Positions 11,086 through 22,304 of a stretch of DNA of 64,000 nt are shown here, one piece after another; the first letter of the stretch is position 1, and every line of letters begins with the position of its first letter. This DNA comes from Panax quinquefolius. Taxonomy: Eukaryota; Streptophyta; Magnoliopsida; Apiales; Araliaceae. The stretch covers positions 19,363,546-19,427,545 of the forward strand of contig CM035169.1 in NCBI GenBank assembly GCA_020205615.1, in the 5' to 3' direction. The notes below the pieces were generated by a model. The model was not told the origin of the DNA, searched no databases, and worked only from the letters and a program-made list of their open reading frames with translations. The position numbers were made by a program, and so were the translations under genes.

Positions 11086-12702
11086 AAACCCCATATGAAA
11101 AAAGTTCCAAATTTGATAAAAACTTTTGAATCAATATTTCAAAGATAATGATATGAAGAAATAATATCATTACTGAAAAAATAATATCCCTTACCTCGAA
11201 AAGACAAGATTTAGTTGAAACAGGATAAAGCTATGACTTGAACTTGCACCGTATAGCAATACTCAAAGTATACTCAAAATACTCACAAGAATACGCTCGA
11301 TAATATAGAGAGAAAACTTCAGTTTTCGGTGTGATTTTTAATTCTAACCCAAGACCCTATTTATAGAAAATGCTTAGAACACCAAAGCAGTAAAATTTAA
11401 TAAAATAATAATATAATTAAACAAATTCAAGCCCACCTTAGACCAACTGAATTCAAAGCACATTTGTATCACATGTGGGATTAAATAAAAAAAACGTTTT
11501 TCTTAAATAAAACAATTAAAACTTCCAAAATTAATTATTTTTGAACTTTGAGCTTCAAAAATTCATAATTAATAGCCCTTTCATCAGAAAATTTGAATCT
11601 CGCGATTTTTTATAGGAAATTCAATTCTCTACAACTTTGCGTAAGAAAGTTTTTCCAAATTCCAAATAGAAATCGACCAAATCCACAAACCAAGCGATTT
11701 TACTGTGCTATAATCAAATTTCTACCAATAAATGGGGTCCACCGACATATTTTAACATGTTTTAAACATTTATTGCAACAAAAATACTCTTCCTCCTCAG
11801 ATACTCATATATCCCACATTCGATTTGTAAAATATCACCATTATTATATTATTAAAATATAATAATATATTTAAATGAATTATTTTATCGTAAAAAGATA
11901 AAATTTTAATTTTCAACAATTGTCACTATAAAAATTTTCTCCATCTATATCCACATAAAATCAATATTTTTCTCATCATATGAATCAATAATTAATTATT
12001 CACAAATAATATTACGTAATCACAATATCGACAACCGTGCAGTTCCAGGAAAGAGGGCTTTCAATAAGAATTTCTTCTCATCAAGCGCAATTAATTAGGT
12101 GATCAAACCTCTCCTGTAGTAGTAACTTTCTAGACATTGCCAATAATGTTATCTAATAATATTATTCAGATAATATGAATTATTGCTTCGATAATGAAAA
12201 ATACCGTGTAATGACAATTATCAAACAACAAGAATATAAAATATCAACGCAAAGAATTATTAACTCAATAAAATATCGAATAAGAATTATCGTAACCATT
12301 ATCGAGTAAAGTGCCTTCTTCACGTAAGAATCAATAATTGGTGCAATACCGGTGTGCATCGTGTGTTTTAACCAATTTAGTATTTTAACAAGATAATCTG
12401 TGAATAACTACGCCTGTTATTTAAAAACAACTTATATTTGTCTTTTTTTCATCCAATCGCTTTTTCAGTTATGGGCCCACATGGTCGTTGGCCGTCGCAT
12501 TTAATATTCCCCGATAAAGATTTAATATTCTACGACCAAACGAATATTCCCCGACGATAATGAATATTTTATAACCACTTGCTTATTTTGAAATATTTGC
12601 ATGATTTAACCCTTAACTATCCACATTAATCAAATCAACCCTTACTATTTCAAAATAATAAATAAAAGAAATTCCTTTTTATTTAAAAATTTTGGGTCTT
12701 AC

Positions 12703-14630
12703 TGAAGACTACTCAATAATTATTAAAGTAATTATTATTCAATATTTTATTTTATTGATTCAATAATTGCTACGTTAAAATTTTATATTATTGTTGTTCA
12801 ATAATTGTCATCGCTTGTGATTTCCCATTATCGGATCAATAATTCATATTATTCGAATAATATTATTAGATAGCATTATTGGAAATGTCTAGAAAGTTCT
12901 CACAAGGAGAGGTTTGGTCATCTAATCATGCGGCCAAGAAGGGAGAAATTTTATCGAAAAGCCCTCTTTCCTCGGGAATCGTCTTGGTTGTCATTATTGT
13001 GATTACGTAATATTATTTGTGAATAATTAATTATTGATTTATATGATAAGGAAATATTTATTTGATGTGGATATAAATGATGGATTTATTTATGTGGTTA
13101 TAAATGAAGGAATTAATGTTGAGGTATTTTATCAAGATTATTTTTGTTGGAATGAAGGTATTAAAAATTAAACCGGTGTTTTGAGAGATATATTGCGTGA
13201 GTAATAATTTTTAATCCGACCGTTGGATCGTTGTAATTTTTGGATATGTTATACATATATAAGTTGAGTATATGTCTACAAATTTTGAACCGTTAAAAAT
13301 GAATTTATGATTTGTTATGAATTTTAAGAGGTGAATGGTTCAGAAATTGTTGAAGTATCCGAATTTAGCATTTTGGTGGAAAATTCTAGAATTAAGTGGG
13401 CCCCACTTGTGGTTGGTGAAGAAATGTGCTGAATTTTATTTCAAATGTGGTGGGTGGGAATAGTAGCAGGTAAAGCCATCAGGTTACAGGTCAAGTCTGC
13501 TAAAATTTTCATATAAATAGAGGGCTAAGTTAGAATTGAAAATCACACCAGAAACAAGTTTTCTTTCTCTCTATATTATCAAGCATATTTTGAGAGTATT
13601 TAGATACTTTTAGAGTTGTTATTTAGTAGAAGTTTCCTTTGATTTTTCATCCGATATTCCAGTTAGAAGTACTGCTCTTTTGAGGTAAGGGATTTTAAGG
13701 GTTATTATGTTTTTCAGTTCGTACTTCTTCTGATCTTCAGAAAATTCTGGAAAAATTTGAAATGATATGTTGATGAGTTTTATTGATTGTGTCCAAAAAT
13801 GGTGATTTTTGGATGTATAGATTAAGAGTTATGAATTTTATGAGAAAAGACTATTTTAAAAGTAATCGCTTATAACTCCTTGTGGTTAACTCCAAAATTG
13901 ATGAAATTTTTATTGGGAGTACATCTATATAATATCAGTGTACTCTGTGAATTTCGAAATTTTTGGATAAAAGTACAATTTATGATAAATGTCTAAATAT
14001 TCAGCGGTTTTGGCCATATGAAAAATAGTAAATGAATTTTAAAAATTCTAAGAAAAATATTTGTTCAATATGGGACTATATTCTGCTAAATCCCAGAAAA
14101 GAAATATTTTTGGAACTGATTTGATATTTTTTTATGAAAATGGACTAGTTATGAATAAATGATTTAAATATGTTATGTGTAGGAAAAAAATTGGAAAATA
14201 TGATTTTATGGCTTGAGAATCATATATGTGGTATATGCAGATTTTTGATGAGGGTTTTAGTTATTGGTGATGAAATCTTATAAGTTTGGCATTTTATGAT
14301 AATTAAATGCATTATTTAGTAAAGTGTAAACAATTAAAATAAATTGTTTATATGTTTAAGAAATGTTATTCTTTCAATATCATTATCTTAGAAATATTGG
14401 TATGGATTTTATTGTGGAATTTCTACCTTTTTTGTGGGGTTACTATTCATGATTCTTATTCATGAGTTCTTATTCACGAGTTCTTATTCACTACTAAATT
14501 GGTTTCTTTTTTTCAACCAAATTATAGTTGATTTATGAATATTACTCGAGATTAAAACTATATATTGATTATATTGATTTTATTATCATATATAACATTT
14601 TATAACCACGATGTTGAAATTCTCTTTCAC
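12703..14630 (+). mobile_element. Family-2 LTR fragment, inverted against LTR A
   Basis: On +, this matches LTR F from about 62206 onward (CACTACTCAATAATT, the TCTAGAAAGTT block, AATTAATTATTGATTTATATGA). The first 400 bases of the LTR are missing. It directly follows LTR A, which runs the other way, so the two form a head-to-head inverted repeat. It carries an extra segment (about 13700-14360) that LTRs C and F lack. The right edge against minus-strand pol near 14630 is approximate. Confidence 0.7.
13700..14360 (+). repeat. 0.66-kb LTR insert shared with 21400-21990
   Basis: LTR F passes straight from GAGGTAAGAGATG (63340) to the CTTCAATATCA block, but here about 660 bases lie between the two. 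A related copy occurs at about 21400-21990 (shared GGGACTATATT, CTAAATCCCAGAAAAGAAAT and ATGATTAAATGCATTAT). No coding capacity was seen. It is either an insertion or ancestral sequence deleted in the other LTRs. Confidence 0.55.
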
Positions 14631-14689
14631 AACACGCATCGACTCCGAATTGGTGGCTTGAAAGACCTTAACTTTTTCTATTAAAGTTG

Positions 14690-15115
14690 GCTCTGTCGTA
14701 TACTTGACATCATCGCACTTTTCGTTCCTGATATGATCTTCTACTCAACGTCACCACTACCACGTTCGCTTTTCGAGGATGGTATTGAATAGTGTGGTCG
14801 TAGTCTTTCAATAGCTCGAGCCAACGTCACGCCGCGTGTTGAGTTCTTTTTGAGTGAAGAAATATTTAAGGCTTTTATGGTCTCGAATATATCTCCACTT
14901 TCTCCCCATATAGATAGTGCCTCCATATCTTTAAGCGCAAAAACGATCGTTGTCAACTCTAGATCATGAGTAGGATAATTCCTCTCATACTCTTTAAGTT
15001 GTCGTGAGGCATAAAGGCTATGACTTTCCCACGTTGCATGAGAACACATCCTAACCCTTTGCTCAAGCATCATTGTAGATAACAAATCCATCCGAACCGG
15101 ATGGTATTATTAGAA
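14690..15115 (-). pseudogene. Gypsy E RNase H remnant
   Basis: The minus frame 15091-14741 reads ASRQLKEYERNYPTHDLEL and TTIVFALKDMEALSIWGE, a good match to the RNase H N-terminal half, then runs into a shifted version of the DHKSL region. The DHKSL and HPGK motifs are seen only after a frame change near 14830-14900. Broken. Confidence 0.75.
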
Positions 15116-15960
15116 CAGTCCGAAATAAGTCTCTCTTAAGCTCTTGGAAACTCTTCTCGCGATTCTTCGCTCCAAACGAATTTTGTATCCTTCCGAGTTA
15201 ATTTGGGTTAATGGAGTAGCGATTCGAGAAAACCCTTCCACGAATCTCCGATAATAACCAAGTTAAGCCCAAAAACTACGTACTTGATCACCAACTTCGG
15301 TTGCTCCCAACTTTGTATTGCTTCAATCTTTCACGGATCAACAGATACTCCATGTTTCGACACCACGTGCCCAAGGAATGTTACTTCTCAATCCGAACTC
15401 GCATTTCTTCAATTTGGCATATAGTTTGTTTTCACGAAGCCTTTGGAGTACCAGCTTCAAATGGTGCTCATGATCTTCACGACTTTTGGAATATATGAGG
15501 ATGTCATCAATAAAAACAACAACGAACTGATCCAGATATTCCTTGAATACTCGGTTCATCATATCCATGAAAGCCGCAGGAGCATTAGTCAATCCGAAAG
15601 ACATGACTAAGAATTCATAATGCCCGTCTTAGGAGTTCTAAAGGCGTCTTTGGAATATCCTCGATTCTAATCTTGGTGATGATATCCGTAAGCTAAGATC
15701 GATTTTGAAAAGAATTGTGCCCCTCAGAATTGGTCAAACAAGTCATCAATACGAGGTATAGGATACCTATTCTTGATGGTGACGTGGTTCAATTCCCGAT
15801 AGTCAATACAAAGTCGCATACTCCCGTCTTTCTTCTTTACGAATAAAACAGAGAGCACCCCGAGGAGATGTACTAGACGAATGAAACCGATGTCCAACAA
15901 TTCCTATAGTTGGACCTTTAACTCTGAAGTTCAATAGGAGCCATTCGATATGGGGTTTTA
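15116..15960 (-). pseudogene. Gypsy E reverse transcriptase remnant
   Basis: The minus frame 15604-15338 reads [20 protein letters not shown], then [20 protein letters not shown] and [13 protein letters not shown]. This is the best-kept RT block in the window, with the FIDD catalytic motif intact. The upstream palm motif (CIDYRELN, near 15830-15790) is in another frame. The frame runs out at the CEFGL connection region. Confidence 0.85.
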
Positions 15961-16099
15961 GAAATGGGCTTTATACGGTTCAAGATCAATAAAGAATTCA
16001 ACTTCACGCTCGGGGTAGACCGGAAGTTCTTGAGAAATCGTCGGGAAAGTCAATAACAACAGAATATTATTCAAATTTGACGTGTCTTTATTCAAATCC

Positions 16100-16570
16100 A
16101 TAACATGGGCTAAGAAAGCTTGACATCCATTTTTAATAAACGAATAGCTTTATGATTAGATATGACGGTGATTGATTTTAATGGTTTAGTGCTTGAATTG
16201 CAACAACGGGTTGGTTAGGAATATGAAAACTAACAACCTTACGAAAACAATCAATTTTGGCATGATGAGTAGTTAACCAATCAATCCCTAAAATCACATC
16301 AAAAGCAAGTATCTTTAAAAGATAAGGTCAGCGGGTAAGATAATGGTGCCAACTTGAATCAAACAAGATTTATAAGCGAGTGGATGTGATGAAAGTTTCT
16401 CTAACGGAGTTTCCACGAGATAGGTCAAAGTCTAATTTCTCTCGAGTCAAGTTTAAACGTTGAGCACAAGCGGAGAGATAAATGAATGGGTAGACTTAGG
16501 TGATCAGTAAGGTATAAACTTCTCAAGAATTTATAAATAGCTTACCCGTGATCACCTCGTTTGAGTTCCT
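16100..16570 (-). pseudogene. Gypsy E protease remnant
   Basis: The minus strand aligns base for base with the protease of copy A (8140-8570), including the region coding VILGIDWL (near 16310-16260). Indels break the frame. No long open frame is left. Confidence 0.6.
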
Positions 16571-16659
16571 CGATTTTGACGGTCACAACAAACGCCTTCC
16601 GGAATCGTTGACTTTGACTTTTTCGGGACGATTTTTGAGTCACCGTCCCTCATTGAACT

Positions 16660-17023
16660 AGGTTTCATACTCGCATAATCTCGGCGATATGTCCTTCCTT
16701 TCCATAATTATAGCAGATACCTTGAACTGTTGTGGGCGGTTTGGTGATATGTCCTCTTCCCGCATTTATAGCATATAATGGGGTGGTCGTTCTCCTCCCT
16801 TAGAACCGATTCTTTCACGCAAGACCGTTGCGTCTTCACATGGTCGTTGTTAAATCTCCTCTTTTAAAATCTCCTCCGACTCGCTTCTTCTATTTTCATG
16901 GCTATGATTACCTTTGAGTGGTTACCATTTTTGTCCGTACATTTTTTCTCCATTTGGTTATCATTATTTTGTTGACTCTATCTTTAGTACGATCCTGGTT
17001 ATGGTCCCTCGATTGACCGTACT
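16660..17023 (-). pseudogene. Gypsy E gag zinc-knuckle remnant
   Basis: The minus strand aligns with 8690-9045 of copy A and with the + copy at 19880-20110. The CCHC parts are frame-shifted. It ends at GACCGTACT, where LTR D begins. Confidence 0.6.
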
Positions 17024-17578
17024 TGTGAGACCCCAGATTTTATCAATAAAGATTTAAATTTTGTCGAAATAATTTTTAATATTATGGTGTGAATTTGAGA
17101 TAAATATTATAGTTGTGGGTAGTATTTATAAATTTTGCAAAGTATGTAAAGTGGTTATATTATATTCGATTGGTGGGGAATATTAGGTTTAGCGAGGGAA
17201 TATTCGCATAACTACTCAATCATTGGTGGACCCTAACAATGTAATTATTGCCGGATTGAGAAAACGACAAAAAATATTTTATTGAAATAACGGCGGAAGT
17301 TTTACCGAGTGGTTCTTGTTGAACTACTCGGTAGTAAAAATACGATGAATACGTGTGGTTGCATAAGTAGACACCGGTATTGATTATTGATGCTTATGTG
17401 AGAAGTCACTCGGTTTGATTCCATTATCATGCCGATTAATAATATGAATTATTATAGCGATAATGACGTTTTGTTTTATTCAGTATTATTAACGTAATAA
17501 AATGCGAAACATCTTTTATATAAAATAGAATACTTTATTAAAGTTATTCTATAAATAGAATATATTATATTTTATTAT

Positions 17579-17641
17579 GCATAGTGTTGCATAGTGTTTT
17601 GCATAGTGTTTTGCATAGTATTGCATAGTGTTTGCATAGTA
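17579..17641 (+). repeat. TTTTGCATAGTG minisatellite
   Basis: Five copies of GCATAGTG separated by TTTT, TT or TA. It lies inside LTR D and is not seen in the LTRs of element B, so it may have arisen after the copies split. Confidence 0.75.
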
Positions 17642-18084
17642 GTAAAATGTTTTTATATAAATAGAATATATTATATTTTATTTAAAAGATTTTTCTTTAA
17701 ATATGGACCGTCGATTAAAGTAAATCAATCTGGACCGTTCATGGATTAATTCTTATGCATTCCATTTTCCTATAAATAAGCTCATTCCTTCATTATTTTC
17801 TTAATTTAATTCATTGAAACTACAGAGAGAAATTATAGAGAGGTTATATAGAGAAAGTTATGAAGAAGAAGAGTATTATTCTTTACTTCACTACTTCTAT
17901 ATTAGGTTCTTTTTACAGTAAGGGTGTTATTCTTTCTTCTTGAAGAGAACTTCTACATTATTCCATTCACTATTATTACATTGGAATAACTTTGTAAAAG
18001 TGGCATACCCTATACATAACCTTGTATCATGGCAGATACCCTATACTTGGTGAAATCCTTATGTTATTCCATTGCTTATTATTA

Positions 18085-18535
18085 CATTGGAATAACTCAG
18101 ATCATGCTGGCATACCCTATACTTGGTGAAATCCTTATGTTATTCCATTGCTTATTATTCATTGGAATAACTCAGATATCTGTGATTTACCCTATACTTG
18201 GTGACATTCTTCTATTATTCATTGGAATATCACATGCGTGTGTTTTACACCGGACTGGTTAAAATCTTTTATTGATACATTGGAACATCCACATGCGTGT
18301 GTTTTACAGGACTGGTTAAAATCTTTATCATTCTCATTGGAATATCCTATCTCATGTGTTTTTTACACAGGATCCGGGTTCCATCTTTATTATTACTGTT
18401 GGAACATCCCTGTTGGTGTGAATTTCACGACACGGTTAAGTTATTATTATTCATTGGAATAACACATGCATCATGCCAATCTACCGCATGCGTGGTGATT
18501 TCTTTTGTTATTCCATTCTTTATTATACCCGGTTG
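18085..18535 (+). repeat. CATTGGAATA tandem array in LTR D
   Basis: At least seven units begin CATTGGAATA or a close variant, at 18085, 18160, 18220, 18278, 18335, 18396 and 18452, giving unit lengths of 75, 60, 58, 57, 61 and 56 bases. Several units share a GTGTGTTTTACA segment and a GGTTAAAATCTTT tail. An earlier, less regular unit precedes 18085. The short open frames through the array arise only from the repeat. Confidence 0.8.
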
Positions 18536-19525
18536 GTTAAAACTTTGACTTTATACTCCATGAAATTAGTAGAATATCCTTGATATTTGCGTTTCATCCA
18601 AAGATATCTTTTCATGGAAATATTCTTCCGATCATTATTGAATTTTACTCACTAAAGCGATGATCGTGTTGACAATTTGGACGTTAATAATTCATGGATT
18701 AAATAATTCTTGAACTTGTTTTATTGAATTACTATGTCATTGTCATCATCCTCATGTTATATTATGTTATCTTTGGCTTACGCATAGATGAACTTAGTAT
18801 GATTATGACTGAGGATCATTACGTATAATCATGACTTGATATAAATGATGTGACAAAAGTCCTCGATTGGCTGTAATGCGTTGATGGATAGTTTTTGGTA
18901 TGATTATGACTGGGGGTGATTCGGTATAGTCGTGACCATTGATAATTTGATGAAAATCCTTGGCCCGTAGATGCGGGGATGATTAGATGTGGTGGTTTAT
19001 TATTAAGCTGAGTCTCGATGATAAAATTGATGAAAACCTTTTAAAACCTAAAAGATAGTAGACTTTATTCTCTACTTGACTCTTTTAATGGATTGCTTAT
19101 TCACCGCAGATTAAAGCTGGTTGTCTATTGTATTTTATCGGTTTAACACTTTGTTGAAGGCTAATGATAATTTATTACGCATTATCTTAGTCATAATATT
19201 TCATTGGGCTAGTTGAGCTCACCCTTTTTTTTCACCGTTTCTCTTGAAATGAGAACATAGTTTGGGACGAGTCGGGGAACGAAGTAATGGTCCGGAGGAT
19301 AGCATTAGTAGTCCTCACTATTACGTGAAATAGTGTGATAATAGTTGTAATGAGGACTCCTTTTGAGTTTGTATAATATCTAGTAGACAATATTTGTATT
19401 CAAACTCACGATTTATGTCGTATTATGGTACTACAGTTAGGTTAGTAAGTTGTATTTGAATTTATGTACCATGTAAGTGGCGACCCAAGATGGGTGACGT
19501 ATACCTAATTTGGGGGCGTCACGGT

Positions 19526-19537
19526 TGGTATCGAGCT
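19526..19537 (+). other. Gypsy D primer-binding site
   Basis: TGGTATCGAGCT lies two bases after the LTR end. It is complementary to the 3' end of initiator methionine tRNA apart from one missing base, like the site of copy A. Confidence 0.75.
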
Positions 19538-19559
19538 TAGGGATATGATCCACGGCTAA

Positions 19560-20180
19560 GATGTGAGACAAGAACTAGGAGGGAGAGCGGGAATTTCTTC
19601 GCTAGTATGACCTACCTAAGTTTATGTGGTATTTATTTGGTCGGTCGAGTATAGGGATAATATGTGATATGTTATTTAACCCATGTTTGGTGGCGATATT
19701 TGAAAATGACATCGAAAATATTGAGATAAGCAATGAAGCACATGAGGCCGTTGAGTCACTCAACCAAAAGGTAATGAGCAACAACACGATAATAATCATC
19801 ACAGGTGGCAAAGCGGTCGCCGAACAATGATAACCATCGTGGGGAAATTATCATGTCAAGAATGGTAACCATTTAGATTGGTAATCATGGCCAAGATAAT
19901 AAGAATGGACATTTCAAGAAGAGAGGGTTCAACAATGGCGTGAAGACGCTTCGGCATCAAAGACCGTTTCAAAGGAAGAAAACGACCACCTATTCGTATG
20001 TTTCAAATGCGGACAGGAGGGACACATCCGTCCAAACTGTACGGAGTAATCCAAAGCGTGTTTTAATTGCGGAAGAGAAGGTCACTTAGCTCGATTTTGT
20101 CGTATGGTGAAGACAAGTCCAGTTGAGATAGTGATGCCAAAGGATGTCCCAGACAAGCCAAAGCCGGTAGTTTAAGAGAG
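19560..20180 (+). pseudogene. Gypsy D gag remnant with two zinc knuckles
   Basis: After the leader, the frame from 19624 reads IICDMLFNPCLVAIFENDIE, matching the Gag start of copy A; the capsid part is deleted. From about 19997, two CCHC zinc knuckles can be read in one frame: CFKCGQEGHIRPNC, a stop codon, then CFNCGREGHLARFC. Both keep the C-x2-C-x4-H-x4-C spacing. They would bind element RNA during packaging. The stop between them and the capsid deletion make it non-functional. Confidence 0.8.
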
Positions 20181-20219
20181 AGCGTTTTTTTTTCTCGTGA
20201 CGAGGAACCTGAATAAAAT

Positions 20220-20610
20220 TATCACGGGTAAGTTAATCATAAGCTCTTCTTGAAGTCTATATCGTATTCGATCTTGGGTTCTACCTATTATTTTATCTCT
20301 CTTGCTTGCGTTCAACGTTTAAATTTGACTCCGGAGAAATTAGACTTTGATTTATCTATTGAAACTTCGTTGGGAGAAACCTTCGTTACCTCCACTGTCT
20401 ATTAATCTTGTTGTTTTAAATAAACACCTTCACGTTACATGTCGATCTTATCTCTTGAAAATACTTGCCTTTGAGGTAATTTTTGAAAATAATTGATTAA
20501 CTACTCGTTATTTTTTTTGTAAGGTTGTTAGCTTTCATATTCCTAACCAACCTGTTATACGAATTCAAAGTAACCAAATCCTAAAGTTAATCACTGTTAT
20601 ATCAAGCCAT
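20220..20610 (+). pseudogene. Gypsy D protease remnant
   Basis: On +, the region aligns with the protease of copies A and E: a LGSTYYFISL-like block near 20270, LDFDLSIETSLGETFVTS near 20345-20400, then VILKIIDWLL-like sequence near 20470-20500. Frame changes separate the blocks, and the active-site DSGA is not readable. Confidence 0.65.
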
Positions 20611-20619
20611 AAGTAAAGA

Positions 20620-20880
20620 GCTTCGAACCTTTCGTTGTTGACTTCCTTGTGTGGAATGCACCAAAGCCGGACTTTCTCAGAGGCATACATCGTGAATGAA
20701 GATGGCAAGTTTATAGGTATCATTGTGAGGTCTTTATCTAGGTTAAGGGATAGAAGTCACAGTTGGTATCAATGTGACGTACTATCCAAGTCTTGGATAA
20801 AATGTGATTTTGAATGATATTTCTATCATTAATAAATTTCTTGACGTATTCTTGAAGATTTCCTAGCCTACCCTAGAGCG
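20620..20880 (+). repeat. Short gypsy-leader-like repeat
   Basis: This stretch resembles 27030-27400: both carry TGTGAGGTCTTT, a GTCACA(G/T)TTGGTAT block like an LTR end plus PBS, and GACGT(A/G)CTATCCAAG. It is probably a fragment of another gypsy relative. The frame 20635-20817 shows nothing I recognise. Confidence 0.4.
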
Positions 20881-22304
20881 TAAAATCGAATTTTGTATTG
20901 ATTGAAAGACAAAAACCCATTTCTTAAACCCTCAAATATTTCTACAACTAAATAAAAGCGATTTACGTGGTTTATGATGAAAGTCATAATAAAAGCATTA
21001 GACTAATGAAAATCATGGGTATTCGTGGTATTAGTAAGTTTTATGATGAGTTATGTTGGTTAGTATGTGAAAACATGAAAGTTTCTTAGAAATCACAAAG
21101 AGTTGAAAATCGATTTTGGTGAAAACGTAACATGAAATTCAATTGACCATATCTCTTATTATATTTTGAATTTTTGAATGTGGTCAAGTCCTAGAGTTAG
21201 ATCTATGAGTTACCTAACTAATCCAAGTGGAATTACTGAAAAGGTGTTGTAGATTTTGTGTGGACTGATTTTTTAGCAAAGGAGGCCAAAGCTGTAAATT
21301 TCGAAAATGCTACTGCCCAGAAACTTTAAGGGACTGTTTCGGCCACTTAAATTATGAGAAAAATTCTGGCCTTTAGGGACATGAAGGTATATGGTATAAA
21401 GTATCTCCTGTCCAAAATGAGCTCATTTCGACTTAAAATGAGCAAGTTATGACTATTTCAATATTTAGATTTTTCCAATAAAACGCTATAACCGGAGTTC
21501 TATAACTCCGATGACCATGAAATTTAAACTGGAAGCTCACGTTAACATGTGTAAGGTCCTGCCAAGATTTGGGAATTTTGGAGTTAAACTTGAGGTAGCT
21601 AATTTCTTAAGGAATTAAGTGGAAATTGATTTTTAAAAATAGTAAATGAATTTTAAAAATTCCGAGAAAAATATATTTTCATTATGGGACTATATTATGC
21701 TAAATCCCAGAAAAGAAATATTTTTGGGGCTGATTTGGTATTTTTCATGAAAATAGTTTAGTTCTTAACATATATGAGTTAAATATCTTTATGTGAAGAA
21801 TGAAAGTTGAAAATATAGATTTTATTATTTACAGAGAATCCTATATAGAGTATATGCATATTTTTTGATGAGGATTTGATAATTGGTGATGATATTTTAT
21901 GAGTATGACATTTTTGAATGATTAAATGCATTATATGGTAAAAGCGTAAACAATTAAGATAAATTGTTTATAAATTTAAGAAGTGATTAAAATATTATTA
22001 TAATATTAATGATATTAGATTATGAGATTATTAAGTGATTGATAACATGGGATATTCTTGAATCCTGGATAAATTATATTATAAATGTTTAATATTTATC
22101 CTTTATCTCATTTGATTGATTCTTTATATCATTATCCTCACGTTTATATTATGTTGAAAGTCATCGTGGCTCAGAAATGCATAGATGGACTTGGTATGAT
22201 TATGACTGTGGATTGTTCGGCATAATCATAAGCAGTAATTGAAAAAACACAATTATCTTTGTCAGTAGTGCATGGATAATTTGTGGTCGTGATATTAATG
22301 AATA
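20881..22304 (+). mobile_element. LTR-like fragment, + strand
   Basis: 21400-21990 matches 13830-14350. 22140-22300 matches the family-1 LTR (ATAGATGGACTTGGTATGAT, GTAGTGCATGGATAAT). It is therefore an LTR piece in + orientation, perhaps what is left of the 3' LTR of element D. It abuts LTR C, which runs on minus, at about 22305. No gene was seen. Confidence 0.5.

Larger units (their letters stand above)
6441..12702 (-). mobile_element. Ty3/gypsy chromovirus A (truncated)
   Basis: Read on the minus strand, the order is 5' LTR (12702-9962), PBS, gag, protease, RT, RNase H and the start of integrase. It breaks at 6441 against the copia LTR. Pol order with RT before integrase marks Ty3/gypsy. 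The related copies C and B end in a chromodomain (VLWRNH motif), which suggests the Tekay/Del group; that clade call is an inference. The rest of integrase and the 3' LTR are absent, perhaps displaced left of the window by the copia insertion. All frames are broken. Confidence 0.8.
9962..12702 (-). mobile_element. Gypsy A 5' LTR (family 2)
   Basis: On minus, the LTR starts GTAAGACCC at 12702 and ends GGGGGCGTCACG at 9962, next to the PBS. Length is 2.74 kb. It shares its sequence with LTR C (22305-24043), the fragment 26195-26765 and LTR F (61803-64000, opposite strand). It contains GTGAATA tandem repeats (10993-11085) and hairpin repeats (10509-10635). A minus-strand leader with a 5-6 base purine run and a spliced-looking AAGGTAAG occurs near 11190, where the transcript leader would lie; that is inference only. 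Confidence 0.8.
14640..17023 (-). mobile_element. Gypsy E internal fragment
   Basis: A second minus-strand copy of the same gypsy family, holding RNase H, RT, protease and the gag zinc-knuckle region. It is cut on the left before integrase and on the right by LTR D, which starts TGTGAGACC at 17024. It differs from copies A and C mainly by small insertions and deletions. No LTR of its own is present. Confidence 0.8.
17024..19523 (+). mobile_element. Gypsy D 5' LTR (family 1)
   Basis: Runs from TGTGAGACCCC to GGGGGCGTCACG, 2.50 kb, followed at once by a PBS. Family 1 is shared with both LTRs of element B (minus strand), which start TGTAAAACCCC. It contains a GCATAGTGTTTT minisatellite, a CATTGGAATA array and GTAGTGCATGG-type blocks. 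The final CA is mutated to CG. Confidence 0.85.
17024..22304 (+). mobile_element. Ty3/gypsy element D (truncated, + strand)
   Basis: The element consists of a 5' LTR (17024-19523), PBS, gag and protease remnants, then repeats and an LTR-like fragment (20881-22304). RT, RNase H and integrase are missing. Its LTR is of the same family as those of element B (shared CATTGGAATA repeats and starts). The left 5 bases GTACT at 17019-17023 would be one target duplication; no matching right copy could be confirmed, because the 3' end is rearranged. Confidence 0.7.

Noticed and set aside
18085..18535. CRISPR-like array of spaced repeats
   Set aside because: Unit lengths vary, the spacers resemble one another, and the array lies in a retrotransposon LTR of a plant genome.
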